Positions 1 through 8,008 of a stretch of 46,446 nucleotides of DNA are shown one piece after another (position 1 is the stretch's first letter; each line of letters begins with the position of its first letter). The position numbers and the translations under genes are program-made. The stretch is from the NCBI GenBank assembly GCA_902762375.1, contig CACWNY010000016.1, forward strand, positions 1-46,446, given 5' to 3'. A model generated the notes under the pieces. It did not search any database, had not been told where the DNA came from, and worked only from the letters and a program-made list of their open reading frames with translations. Source of the stretch: an uncultured Ruminococcus sp. GTDB lineage: Bacteria; Bacillota; Clostridia; Oscillospirales; Acutalibacteraceae.

Positions 1-34
1 GACAATATGGACATTTTATGATTTCGTATACCAT
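1..34 (-). CDS. 5' end of a truncated gene, possibly zinc-ribbon protein
   Basis: Only the first 11 codons lie in the window. They read MVYEIIKCPYC from an ATG whose first base is at 34, preceded by a GTGAGG ribosome binding site four bases upstream and a good promoter at 53-81. The CPYC pair suggests an N-terminal zinc ribbon or a thioredoxin-like start, but the product cannot be named. It would be the next gene downstream of noc, separated from it by a terminator hairpin and a repeat element. Confidence 0.45.
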   Translation of the reverse strand, partial: MVYEIIKCPYC

Positions 35-52
35 ATTCCTCACCTCATTTTT

Positions 53-81
53 ACTATATCACATTCTACTCTATTATTCAA
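53..81 (-). promoter_or_regulatory. Sigma-A-type promoter for the truncated gene at the left edge
   Basis: On the minus strand, TTGAAT (81-76) and TATAGT (58-53) are separated by 17 bases. This sits about 20 bases upstream of the start codon at 34. It is read directly from sequence and untested. Confidence 0.5.
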
Positions 82-99
82 GTCTTTTGGGACACTACC

Positions 100-216
100 A
101 GTTTTTTGTCCACTTTTTTTCAAAAAAGTGGGCGGGGTTAAGGGGCGGCAGCCCCTTAGCAGGATTTTAAAGGGCGGAAGCCCTTTAACAGGGGTTCGGG
201 GACAGAGTCCCCGACA
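100..216 (+). repeat. Mosaic intergenic hairpin element, copy 1
   Basis: Read on plus: a GTCCAC...AAGTGGGC hairpin, then AAGGGGC/GCCCCTT, then AAAGGGC/GCCCTTT, then a CGGGGAC/GTCCCCG hairpin. Each is a short GC-rich stem with a 3-6 base loop. The same modules recur in almost every long gap of the window in both orientations. An open frame reads through it, but it is repeat-derived and not a gene. Confidence 0.8.
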
Positions 217-224
217 AAACAGGC

Positions 225-262
225 GACCCTCTTATGACAATACAGACTGTCATAAGAGGGTC
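225..262 (-). terminator. Terminator-like hairpin after noc
   Basis: A perfect 15-bp inverted repeat (GACCCTCTTATGACA and its complement) with an 8-base loop lies about 48 bases past the noc stop. The downstream T-run on minus is weak (GCCTGTTTTGTC), so it is a probable transcript end or 3'-stabilising hairpin, not a textbook terminator. Confidence 0.6.
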
Positions 263-309
263 ATGAGGTTTTCAGATAAGGAAATGGGTATGAGTGAAAA
301 CTTGTACGC

Positions 310-1128
310 TTATTTTTTTTGACTGTAAAAAGATTCCTTCGGAATCCTGACACAGTACTCAATATATTCATCACTTTCGCTTTGGCTACTCTGTGCATCT
401 ATCCCACTGGATTTCATCACTTCCAATGCTTTTGTGAATGTATTAAGGAATATCCTTACATCTTTTATAATAAACCTTTCGCTTTGATTTTTGTGTTGTT
501 TTTTGTCGTGAGATTTTAAAATTTTATCAATCAACTGTTCTGTCTGAGAGATGGTCAAAGAATAATCGGCAACCTGTGTCAATATATCTTTGCGTAACTC
601 TCTGTCCAGAAACAGTACGGCTCTGACATGACTTTCTGAAATATTATGTTTGATAATCAACTGCTGTTCTTCCTCGCTGAAATCCAACAACGCCAACCTG
701 TCTGATACAACAGACGCTGTTTTTCCTAATCGTCTGGCAATCTGCAATTTTGACATTCGACATTCGGTTATCAGAAATTTCATAACATTCGCTTCTTCAA
801 ACATATTCAGTCTTTCATGCTGAAGATTTTCCAACAAGCTGAATATTACTGACTGATTTTCTGTACATTTCAGCACAATGCAGGGAATTTCATCAAGACC
901 TGCCATAAGAGAAGCTCTGAAGCGTCTTTCTCCTGATACGATTTCATATTCTTCTGACGATAATTTCCGCACAATAATCGGTTGCAATACACCGTTTCTG
1001 ATAATACTTTCCGACAGCACCCGCAATTCTTTGGGGTCAAAATAAGTTCTGGAGGGTATTTTTCCTGAGATAATGTAGTCCAGCGGAATATAATGTAAGC
1101 GGTTTCTCCATTCTGTACTAAAAAGCAT
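310..1128 (-). CDS. noc: ParB/Noc family nucleoid-associated CTPase
   Basis: The protein has 272 residues. An N-terminal ParB domain (about 12-110) carries the CTP-binding GERRFRA motif at 66-72 and the ENLQHERLN box at 100-108. A helix-turn-helix spans about 125-150 (SKLQIARRLGKTASVVSDRL). The C-terminal segment DVRIFLNTFTKALEVMKSSG (223-242) resembles the Noc-type dimerisation tail of clostridial proteins. Family members bind parS or NBS sites, load as CTP-dependent clamps, and act in chromosome segregation or nucleoid occlusion. No parA lies next to it, which favours a Noc-like assignment over a parAB operon, although that is inference. It starts at ATG 1128 behind GGGGCAGGTG. Its promoter lies about 255 bases upstream, with a repeat element inside the 5' leader. 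Confidence 0.85.
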   Translation of the reverse strand: MLFSTEWRNRLHYIPLDYIISGKIPSRTYFDPKELRVLSESIIRNGVLQPIIVRKLSSEEYEIVSGERRFRASLMAGLDEIPCIVLKCTENQSVIFSLLENLQHERLNMFEEANVMKFLITECRMSKLQIARRLGKTASVVSDRLALLDFSEEEQQLIIKHNISESHVRAVLFLDRELRKDILTQVADYSLTISQTEQLIDKILKSHDKKQHKNQSERFIIKDVRIFLNTFTKALEVMKSSGIDAQSSQSESDEYIEYCVRIPKESFYSQKK

Positions 1129-1170
1129 AACACCTGCCCCTTTGTTTTACCACGCTCCTCGCCGTCATCT

Positions 1171-1315
1171 GTCGGGGACTTTGTCCCCGAACCCCTATTT
1201 AAGGGCTACCGCCCTTAAAAATCCCGTTTCAAGGATTACACCCTTGAAAATCCTGCCCAACTTTTTGAAAAAAGTTGGACAAAAACTTTCAGGAAAATTT
1301 GCTGACGCAAATTTT
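1171..1315 (-). repeat. Mosaic intergenic hairpin element, copy 2, inside noc leader
   Basis: This is the reverse orientation of copy 1: CGGGGAC/GTCCCCG, TTAAGGGC/GCCCTTAA, CAAGG/CCTTG, then the CAACTTTTTG...AAAGTTGG hairpin. It ends in the palindromic AAAATTTGC...GCAAATTTT module. It lies between the noc promoter and start codon, so it should be transcribed in the noc mRNA. Confidence 0.8.
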
Positions 1316-1382
1316 ATCGGGGAAATTATGTTAAATGACAGCATGGACTTTTTTCATCATATACTTTCCTTATTTCTATGAT

Positions 1383-1410
1383 AGCATAAGACAAAAAATA
1401 TTTTTGTCAA
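1383..1410 (-). promoter_or_regulatory. Sigma-A-type promoter, probably noc
   Basis: Minus strand TTGACA (1410-1405), 16-base spacer, TATGCT (1388-1383). No other minus-strand gene lies between it and noc, giving a predicted leader of roughly 250 nucleotides that includes repeat copy 2. Confidence 0.5.
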
Positions 1411-1475
1411 AGGTAGTATATGAGTTTAAGGGGATTTAGCGGTTAAGCCGTCGAAAAGGGTTACTCTGAATTTTT

Positions 1476-1701
1476 CTACCTGAACGGTCGGATTATTTTC
1501 TGAAGTGCGTAATAATAAAAAAGCAACTTGTAGCTATGACAATTAAAAGTTTTGTCCACTTTTTCAAAAGTGGTGGGGTCAAGGGGTGAAACCCCTTGTG
1601 GGATTTTAAAGGGCGAAGCCCTTTAATGGATAAAAATTCAAAACAAAATCTGCGTAAGCAGATTTTGACATTAATTACCTGATGTTCAACCGCTCAGGTA
1701 G
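1476..1701 (+). mobile_element. MITE-like element with terminal inverted repeats and 8-bp target duplication
   Basis: The 226-bp unit has ends CTACCTGAACGGT and ACCGCTCAGGTAG, which are inverted copies with one mismatch. It is flanked on both sides by GAATTTTT (1468-1475 and 1702-1709), an apparent 8-bp target site duplication. Inside are the usual hairpin modules and the AAAATCTGC/GCAGATTTT palindrome. It encodes nothing and resembles the full-length copies at 20637-20865 and 24491-24740. Its right end overlaps the last codons of rqcH. An 8-bp duplication is compatible with several DDE transposase families; the autonomous partner is not in this window. Confidence 0.75.
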
Positions 1702-3451
1702 GAATTTTTTCGGGCAGTCTGGGAGTAACATAGACGGTCTTGTTTTTGACATAAATGACCATACCAGGTTTCGCTCCTGACGGTTTGCTGACATTTCTGA
1801 CCTGTGTATAATCTACGGGAACTTGTGAACTATTTCGTGCTTTGCTGTAATAGGCGGTAATCTGTGAGGCTTCTATAATAATACTGTCGTCAACTGCCTT
1901 ACCGTTAGTGACGATAATGGCATGAGTGCCGTGAATATTTTTGGTGTGTAACCAGATATCATTTTTATCAGCAGTTTTTAAAGTCAGTTTATCGTTCTGC
2001 TTGTTATTTCTGCCGACAAGTAAGGTCATGTTGTTGGAAAGCGTAAATTGTAGTGGCGGTAGTGGTGAATGCTTTTTGACTTTACCTTTGGGCGGTTTCA
2101 GATAACCTTGTTCGGTAAGTTCCTGACGGATTTCTGCCAGTTCGCTTTCGGAAGTTGCCCTGTTCAGACTTTCTATGACCGTTTCAATATATTCCAGTTC
2201 GCTTTGTGCCTTTTCAATCTGTACGGCAAGCATTTGTTCAGCAGTTTTAGCTTTGCGATAAGATTTATAATATTTCTGCGTGTTCTGTGAGGGCGATAGT
2301 GACGGATTTAAGACTATGGTCAGTGGTTTGTTGTCATCGTAATAGTTTTCTACCGTAATGGCTGACATACCTTTTTCCATACGATATAGATTTGCCTGTA
2401 ACAAATCACCTTTCATTCTCAGTTCGTCACGGTCGGCACATTGCTGTAATTCTACACGCTGTGAATTAATTTTTCTTGATAATCTTTCCACAGTCGTTAC
2501 CAGAAAACGGTTCAAATCCTGTGTTCTGGATTTCATTCTTTCTATTGTGTCACGCTCACAGTAAAAATCATCAAGCAGTACACTGAAACTTTCATACCGC
2601 TTGATTTCTGATAATTCTCCATAACAGGTGATATCCATAAAAGAAAAATCTTTTGGTTTATCATCTACGGTAATGATACAAGGTGTTCCCTCAAGATTTT
2701 GTATTTGTGCAATCATTCTGCCCAGAAAAAACAACAATCGTTTCTGATATTCCCCTTGTACAGAACCCACTGTCAGTTCCTTTCCTTTTCCCGTAAGAAA
2801 TTCCAGTTCACGGCATATCATCGGTGAAATTCCCTGAACCGTATTCAATAACGCTTTCGAAAGTTTCATATCTGCCGAAAAATAAAAAAGATGTTCTACA
2901 ATCTGTTCAGATAATACCACTTCATTGCCTGTTAAAATATCCATTTTATCTTGTTGCGGAGGCATAGTATACTTTTGATTAGGTAATACCAGTCTTTGTG
3001 ACGACATTGAACGGTCTACTCTTTTCAAAGCGTCAATCACCATTCCGTCACCGTCCATTAAAATAACATTGCTGTATTTTCCCATAATTTCTATTGCCAG
3101 TGTCAGCGTAACAGGGTCACCGAAATCGTTGAATGCGTCAAAATCCAGAAATAATATCCTTTCCAGATTGGGCTGACGCACATCAACCAGCTTACTTCCG
3201 CTCAGTTTCTTCCGAAACAACATACAAAGCATGGGCGGAACTTTGGGATTTTCAGGCATATGCTCTGTCAGATTAATACGGGGATTGTTCGCCCTTGCCG
3301 ACAGCAAAAGTTTATTCGCTCCCCTGACATTCCTCAACGATAAGACAATCTCATCTTTATTCGGCTGATAAATTTTTTCCACTCTGCTCCCAATAATATC
3401 CTGTCTGATTTCATGACACAGATATCTCAGATAAACACCATCTAACGCCAT
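1694..3451 (-). CDS. rqcH: RqcH / NFACT family ribosome quality control protein (fibronectin-binding A-like)
   Basis: The protein has 585 residues. An NFACT-N domain fills roughly residues 1-300, a coiled-coil/helical middle covers about 300-440, and a C-terminal NFACT-R (DUF814) domain spans about 455-575 with the NDIWLHTKNIHGTHAII stretch. Known relatives bind obstructed 50S subunits carrying peptidyl-tRNA and add alanine tails; older annotations call them fibronectin-binding proteins. The D-R dipeptide of the N-terminal catalytic region appears here as NLERI, which deserves checking against an alignment. It starts at ATG 3451 behind AAGGAG. Its stop codon (TGA at 1696-1694) and the last two residues (Pro-Thr) lie inside the terminal inverted repeat of the MITE at 1476-1701. 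Confidence 0.9.
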   Translation of the reverse strand: MALDGVYLRYLCHEIRQDIIGSRVEKIYQPNKDEIVLSLRNVRGANKLLLSARANNPRINLTEHMPENPKVPPMLCMLFRKKLSGSKLVDVRQPNLERILFLDFDAFNDFGDPVTLTLAIEIMGKYSNVILMDGDGMVIDALKRVDRSMSSQRLVLPNQKYTMPPQQDKMDILTGNEVVLSEQIVEHLFYFSADMKLSKALLNTVQGISPMICRELEFLTGKGKELTVGSVQGEYQKRLLFFLGRMIAQIQNLEGTPCIITVDDKPKDFSFMDITCYGELSEIKRYESFSVLLDDFYCERDTIERMKSRTQDLNRFLVTTVERLSRKINSQRVELQQCADRDELRMKGDLLQANLYRMEKGMSAITVENYYDDNKPLTIVLNPSLSPSQNTQKYYKSYRKAKTAEQMLAVQIEKAQSELEYIETVIESLNRATSESELAEIRQELTEQGYLKPPKGKVKKHSPLPPLQFTLSNNMTLLVGRNNKQNDKLTLKTADKNDIWLHTKNIHGTHAIIVTNGKAVDDSIIIEASQITAYYSKARNSSQVPVDYTQVRNVSKPSGAKPGMVIYVKNKTVYVTPRLPEKIPT

Positions 3452-3491
3452 AACATAATCACTCCTTGATAATAATGCGTAATTCGTAATG

Positions 3492-3599
3492 ATTTAAGGG
3501 CTTTGCCCTTAAAAATCCCACAAGGGGTTTCACCCCTTGACCCCACCACTTTTGAAAAAGTGGACAAAACTTTTAATTGTCACAGCTGACACTTAGCTG
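3492..3599 (-). repeat. Mosaic intergenic hairpin element, copy 4 (minus orientation)
   Basis: TTAAGGGC/GCCCTTAA, CAAGGGGT/ACCCCTTG and CCACTTTTGAAAAAGTGG hairpins, followed by the TTTTAATTGTCACAGCTGACAC tract. It sits immediately upstream of rqcH, back to back with the next copy. Confidence 0.75.
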
Positions 3600-3720
3600 A
3601 ACAATCCGAACGAAGTGAGCATAAAAGTTTTTTGTCCACTTTTTTTCAAAAAAGTGGGCGGGATTGTTAAGGGCGGCAGCCCTTAACACAGGATTTTTAA
3701 GGGCGGTAGCCCTTAAACAG
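3600..3720 (+). repeat. Mosaic intergenic hairpin element, copy 5 (plus orientation)
   Basis: It begins with the shared module CCGAACGAAGTGAGC, then GTCCAC...AAGTGGGC, then two TTAAGGGC/GCCCTTAA hairpins. It forms an inverted pair with the preceding copy. The same paired arrangement recurs near 27.5, 31.0 and 38.1 kb. Confidence 0.75.
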
Positions 3721-3724
3721 GCGA

Positions 3725-3772
3725 AACACCTCAGACAGCACACAAAATAAATAAATGTGCGTCTGGGGTGTT
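3725..3772 (-). terminator. Hairpin at the 3' end of the pilus operon
   Basis: Arms AACACCTCAGAC and GTCTGGGGTGTT, with G-T pairs, enclose 24 bases, 14 bases beyond the stop of the last pilin-like gene. There is no clear T-run, so this may be a 3' stabiliser or a terminator. Confidence 0.5.
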
Positions 3773-3785
3773 CCTTAGACTGAAA

Positions 3786-4676
3786 TCAAACATCAGCTTT
3801 AGGTAATGTTCTTATAAATACAAAATTTTTAAAAGTCGTATCAAAAGTAGTTTCATCTTTAAGACCTTCACTGATTTTCAAAGATGCCGTACCTGAACCA
3901 CCACTACCATACATATTATTGAGAATTGTACCTGAATTAATAGAATACAGACTTTTGTCTAAATTATTTTGCATAACACTGATAAATTCGGAATTACTTG
4001 TCCAGTTACCAGGAATAAATCCTTCATCTGATTTACTTTTTGTCATGACAAGCTCTTCATTGGTAGGTGCTGTAGCCACATAATCCAACACATAATAGGT
4101 ATCTGTTCCTATCTTTGTTCCCTCCAATGCTTTAAGAGAAAACTGAATTTCTTTAATATTACTTACTTCAAAAATAGGAACAATAGCATTCGTCTTTATT
4201 GTTCCATCCGCCGCTGTATAGGATTTACGGAATTTGGCAAGCGTGTAAGAAAATGTGCCGGACCTGTAAAGGAAATAGTCGTTGTATTCGTCGGGGTCAG
4301 TCGTTGCTTCAGCATCAGCAAGGCGGTCTTCTTCAGGTGTAGACACATCAGTTCTGCTCATCACAAATTCTCTCAGAGCATCTTCTACAGTATTACAACC
4401 ACTGTAAGTAATATCTGTATCAATCATTTCAATTTTTATTGCGTTGCGAAGATATTTATTGAAATTCTCCTGCAACAGTGAAATTGAACGCTGTGCTACG
4501 GATACATTATCCACACGCCTGTTTTCTTCTCTCGCCATAACCAATGCTTGCAATGATAAGGAAGCGACAATAGAAAGTATAGCAACGGTTGCAATCATTT
4601 CCACAAGAGTAGTACCTTTTTTACTTTTGATTTTCCTGCTGATTCTTTTTATATAATCGGTTTTCCAGTTTATCAT
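3786..4676 (-). CDS. Type IV prepilin-like protein (minor pilin, PilW/PilJ-like)
   Basis: The protein has 296 residues from ATG 4676. That start is chosen because AGGAGG lies 8 bases before it, and the longer open frame would overlap the upstream gene. The class III signal is SKKG|TTLVEMIATVAIL, with cleavage after Gly21 and Glu at mature position 5, followed by a hydrophobic helix. The rest is a polar extracellular domain of no recognised family. It is the last gene of the pilus operon, 16 bases after the previous stop. Its size and position fit a minor pilin or pseudopilin that primes fibre assembly or sits at the tip (inference). Confidence 0.8.
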   Translation of the reverse strand: MINWKTDYIKRISRKIKSKKGTTLVEMIATVAILSIVASLSLQALVMAREENRRVDNVSVAQRSISLLQENFNKYLRNAIKIEMIDTDITYSGCNTVEDALREFVMSRTDVSTPEEDRLADAEATTDPDEYNDYFLYRSGTFSYTLAKFRKSYTAADGTIKTNAIVPIFEVSNIKEIQFSLKALEGTKIGTDTYYVLDYVATAPTNEELVMTKSKSDEGFIPGNWTSNSEFISVMQNNLDKSLYSINSGTILNNMYGSGGSGTASLKISEGLKDETTFDTTFKNFVFIRTLPKADV

Positions 4677-4692
4677 CAATCGTACCTCCTGC

Positions 4693-5241
4693 TTATGGAT
4701 GTTCAACATTAATTTCGCCTGAACAAGTAATATATGCACCTCTTACTGTGTTATAATAAGTAGTTACCGTAACCAGATAAGTATCGTATTGTGTACCCGA
4801 AATTGTTCTCAACTTCTTTTCCATATGCACAAAACGAGATTTTTTATCTGTACTGAATCCTGTTGTTCCTTCGCCTTGTAATAAAACATCATACTGGTCT
4901 CTATCGTAAGCCATTGTAGATGTTTCCAGTTGCGTATCATCTTGTACTGTAGTAAAAAAAGCATCTGTAAAGTTGTCGCCATTAAGCACACTGTCAAGAT
5001 TTCCGCTCTCTGCTTGTTTGGAAATAATTGACATGATAATATCACAATCTCTTTGTGCAACCGCCTGTGCATCATCTTTCTGAGCTCCCATCAGTACAGA
5101 ACGATAACTTATCGTCAAACCATGAATACTGCCTGCTATGGTTATCATAATAATCATAACCGCTACAATCAGTTCCACTAAAGACAAACCTCGTTTATTG
5201 TGCAAAAGTTGTCTTTTTAATTTTCCTGCTGTCTTTTTCAT
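4693..5241 (-). CDS. Type IV prepilin-like protein (minor pilin, PilV/GspI-like)
   Basis: The protein has 182 residues. Its prepilin signal is HNKRG|LSLVELIVAVMII, with cleavage after Gly18 and Glu at mature position 5. A long hydrophobic N-terminal helix is followed by a small, Thr/Asp-rich globular region. The start ATG shares its A with the TAA stop of the upstream 850-residue pilin-like gene, implying translational coupling. It is likely a minor pilin acting with its two neighbours. Its exact subclass cannot be assigned from sequence alone. Confidence 0.8.
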   Translation of the reverse strand: MKKTAGKLKRQLLHNKRGLSLVELIVAVMIIMITIAGSIHGLTISYRSVLMGAQKDDAQAVAQRDCDIIMSIISKQAESGNLDSVLNGDNFTDAFFTTVQDDTQLETSTMAYDRDQYDVLLQGEGTTGFSTDKKSRFVHMEKKLRTISGTQYDTYLVTVTTYYNTVRGAYITCSGEINVEHP

Positions 5242-7793
5242 TAGTAATACCTCGCATCAGGAATACTTATTCTGTCGATAGTTTCAATACAATCAAAATT
5301 ATTACCTACTTCTCCTGACTTTGCAATAAGTGTTGTACCATTGAACAAAACACCCTTGCTAAGTTCTTCAGGAGCTGAAGCCGTAATCGGAATACGATAC
5401 TCTCCTGGTTCAAATACCATATAGTCAACAACAGCACCGTTACTGAGTTCCTTCTTGACCGTCAGTCCTGCAGAAATATTAAGAATATGGGCATCATTAG
5501 TGGCATTAGGACTTTTATAATAAATCGTTTCCACATTTTTTGAGAATCCGATAACACCTGATGAAAAGTCGGTGGTTGCTCCGATGGTCTTTACACTACC
5601 TGAATCAGGAGTAAGTAAGGTTACAGTCGTAGCATTGGGGATAAAGTTAAAGAAAGTAGAAAACAAATTATTGACAACACGATTACTTCTGCGATAAGAA
5701 CTGCTTACAGTATCTATACTTGCCGGTAAAACGGTATTGCTTGTACTGAAAGCTACATTATTTGGTAGTGTGAAAGAAACTGATGTAGGAGTTGCCGAAC
5801 TGAAATAATTTCTTGCCGTATCAGAGAACAGGTCAAGCCCTGCAGGAACTCCTGAATAAGTACCTGTTTTTACAGTATAGGATTTTCCGTCATAAATGAC
5901 ATTAAAGTCACACATTACCATCAGTTTGTCACAAGAACTGTTTTCATAAGGAGCAGAACCGTAAATTCTGAACTCTGCACCGTTACCACTCTTGACTACT
6001 TTGTTGGAAACTGTATTACCACTCTGTGTTAATCCTTGAGGACCTATAGTAAGGACCACTGTAGGTGCTGACATTCTTATTTTTACATTTTCATTAAGCG
6101 AAAAGTCTATCTGTCTGAACCACTGAAAATTGAAACTTCTGCCTGCATACAGATGATAATATCCTTGTGTTGACGGCGGAACATTTGGAGCAAGGAAAAT
6201 ATTCATTTTTGAACGGTCCTGGTTGTCAAAATTATAAGATGACTGGCTAAGAGGTGTATACGCCGTAGATGCTCCTGTGTCGTCATTAAATTCACCGTCG
6301 GTGTTGGTAATTTTTATACATTTATTGATGGTTTTCTTATAACCGTTACCTTCGCCCTGATATTCAGTTTCGTTACAACCAGAATGGATTTCTCCTTCAT
6401 TAGCGTAATAAGCCTGAATCTGGTCATACATATCCAGCTTACTTGCGTTAAGTGCAGAAATTTCAGCCGATGACATCTTGCTCCAGCTACCTCTTCTTGC
6501 CATAGACCAGCCTGAACCAATTTTCCAGTAACCTGCTTCAAGATAGAATGTCAGATTTTTTCCATTCTCATAAATATCATTACCACTTTCATCTTTTACA
6601 TAAAAGGTTGTACCCTTCAGCAAACGAACTGGTACATAGTTCTGTCCTGAGTTACTGCCATAATAAGTAACAATCGGTCCGTCATAAGTTTTGGAGGCAT
6701 CTCTGTTTCTGAAGAAGAAGTTGTTTTTAATTACCATATAGGCACATTTGATATCCTGTGAATACTCAGGGTTGTTCTCAAAATAAGAAAAATGAGAATT
6801 TTGGGTATGATATGATGCATAATGGTCAATTTCCCAACCTGTATAATCACCGATATAATAAATACCTTGATTGTAAGCCCATAATCTTGCCCTGTTTTCA
6901 TTGGTAGTCAACTTTACGCACTGGTCAAAAACAACAGGGAAATATGTTCTGTTGTTGTTATCTGTCTTAGAATCGTTCCATGAAATAGCCGTAACATAAT
7001 CACGGTAAGGGGTATTGTCGTTGTCGCTTTTTTTAGTATTTCCATAGTTATTCAACAACTGTCCCTTGTATCGCCAGTCGTATGCATTGGAAAGTTCATT
7101 CAAAGCGGTCTGCTGTCCTACCATGAGAAAATTACCGCCACCTGTTCCAGGATTATAATGAGGAGTTTCTGATGGAGTTTCCGATGGAGTTTCCGACGGA
7201 ATTTCTGACGGGGTTTCCGGAGATTCTGTCGGGGGGTCTGTCGGGGGGTCTGTCGGGGGGTCTGCCTTGAATTTGTATGTGGTATACATTACCGCTTTGA
7301 ACGATAAGTCTTCCTTATCTTTAGTATTGTCGTTATTATATTTGCCGGTTACATTCAATGCCGATACACTGAAGTTACCTTCTGACTGCTTTGAAATAAC
7401 GAAATATGTTCCGTCACCACCTACAATGTGATTTCCTGCTTCCTGCAAATCAGTAACCCGCGATTTTGCCTCATCTTCACTGTCAAAAGTGTCGCAAGCT
7501 ACATTTCCTGTTGAGTCCTGATACATGACATAGTACTTCTTATTAGATGATGGATTGGTATCTGTCGGTAAAGCTGTAATCATACCATCATGGAGAGCCT
7601 TTTTAAATGAGTCAAGACCGCTTTTTGCTGAAATATACGCCTGACGACCATTTAAATCAGAACCTGTTTCGTTATGTTGCAGAAGAGCTACTGTAATAGC
7701 CGAACCTGTCACCATAAACAAAAACAAACATAAGACAATAGCATATGCCAACGAAATACCTTTCCTACTTCTGAAATCAATGAATTTAGACAT
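5241..7793 (-). CDS. Very large pilin-like surface protein (PilX-like N-terminus, 850 residues)
   Basis: The start at ATG 7793 is chosen for the GGAG site just upstream and because the prepilin leader FRSRKG|ISLAYAIV begins here. The cleavable Gly12 and the hydrophobic helix are present, but mature position 5 is Tyr, not Glu, as seen in some PilX/ComGG-type or GspK-like tip subunits. After about 190 residues comes a proline-rich linker of PPTD and ETPSE repeats, then roughly 600 residues rich in Asn, Thr, Ser and Tyr with no recognised family. Being far larger than ordinary minor pilins, it could be a tip adhesin displayed by the pilus (inference). It overlaps the next gene by one base. Confidence 0.75.
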   Translation of the reverse strand: MSKFIDFRSRKGISLAYAIVLCLFLFMVTGSAITVALLQHNETGSDLNGRQAYISAKSGLDSFKKALHDGMITALPTDTNPSSNKKYYVMYQDSTGNVACDTFDSEDEAKSRVTDLQEAGNHIVGGDGTYFVISKQSEGNFSVSALNVTGKYNNDNTKDKEDLSFKAVMYTTYKFKADPPTDPPTDPPTESPETPSEIPSETPSETPSETPHYNPGTGGGNFLMVGQQTALNELSNAYDWRYKGQLLNNYGNTKKSDNDNTPYRDYVTAISWNDSKTDNNNRTYFPVVFDQCVKLTTNENRARLWAYNQGIYYIGDYTGWEIDHYASYHTQNSHFSYFENNPEYSQDIKCAYMVIKNNFFFRNRDASKTYDGPIVTYYGSNSGQNYVPVRLLKGTTFYVKDESGNDIYENGKNLTFYLEAGYWKIGSGWSMARRGSWSKMSSAEISALNASKLDMYDQIQAYYANEGEIHSGCNETEYQGEGNGYKKTINKCIKITNTDGEFNDDTGASTAYTPLSQSSYNFDNQDRSKMNIFLAPNVPPSTQGYYHLYAGRSFNFQWFRQIDFSLNENVKIRMSAPTVVLTIGPQGLTQSGNTVSNKVVKSGNGAEFRIYGSAPYENSSCDKLMVMCDFNVIYDGKSYTVKTGTYSGVPAGLDLFSDTARNYFSSATPTSVSFTLPNNVAFSTSNTVLPASIDTVSSSYRRSNRVVNNLFSTFFNFIPNATTVTLLTPDSGSVKTIGATTDFSSGVIGFSKNVETIYYKSPNATNDAHILNISAGLTVKKELSNGAVVDYMVFEPGEYRIPITASAPEELSKGVLFNGTTLIAKSGEVGNNFDCIETIDRISIPDARYY

Positions 7794-7894
7794 TTTCTCA
7801 CACTCCATTTCATAATACTTTGTAAACCTTTTGCCTATGAATATATATAATAAATCTGTTTCCCGAAATTGCCAAATAGGTAACATCAATAGCT

Positions 7895-7970
7895 AAAGAG
7901 TGTCATTCTCGATACACATATTTTATTATTTTGAACAAAGTAAAAAATCTTATCAGGAACGACACTCTTT
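7895..7970 (-). other. Long-armed inverted repeat between pilC and the large pilin-like gene
   Basis: Arms AAAGAGTGTCATTC and GAACGACACTCTTT (13 of 14 paired) are separated by about 48 AT-rich bases. They occupy the 215-base gap after pilC. It could be a processing or attenuation site that sets minor pilin expression relative to the motor genes. It does not match the dispersed GC-rich repeat family. Confidence 0.5.
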
Positions 7971-8008
7971 TTGACAATCGATATTCCCACTGGCGGAAAA
8001 AACAGGAT

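Noticed and set aside
128..322. Small protein at the left edge (MGGVKGRQPL...)
   Set aside because: It translates a dispersed hairpin element. Similar peptides appear wherever the element occurs, without ribosome sites.
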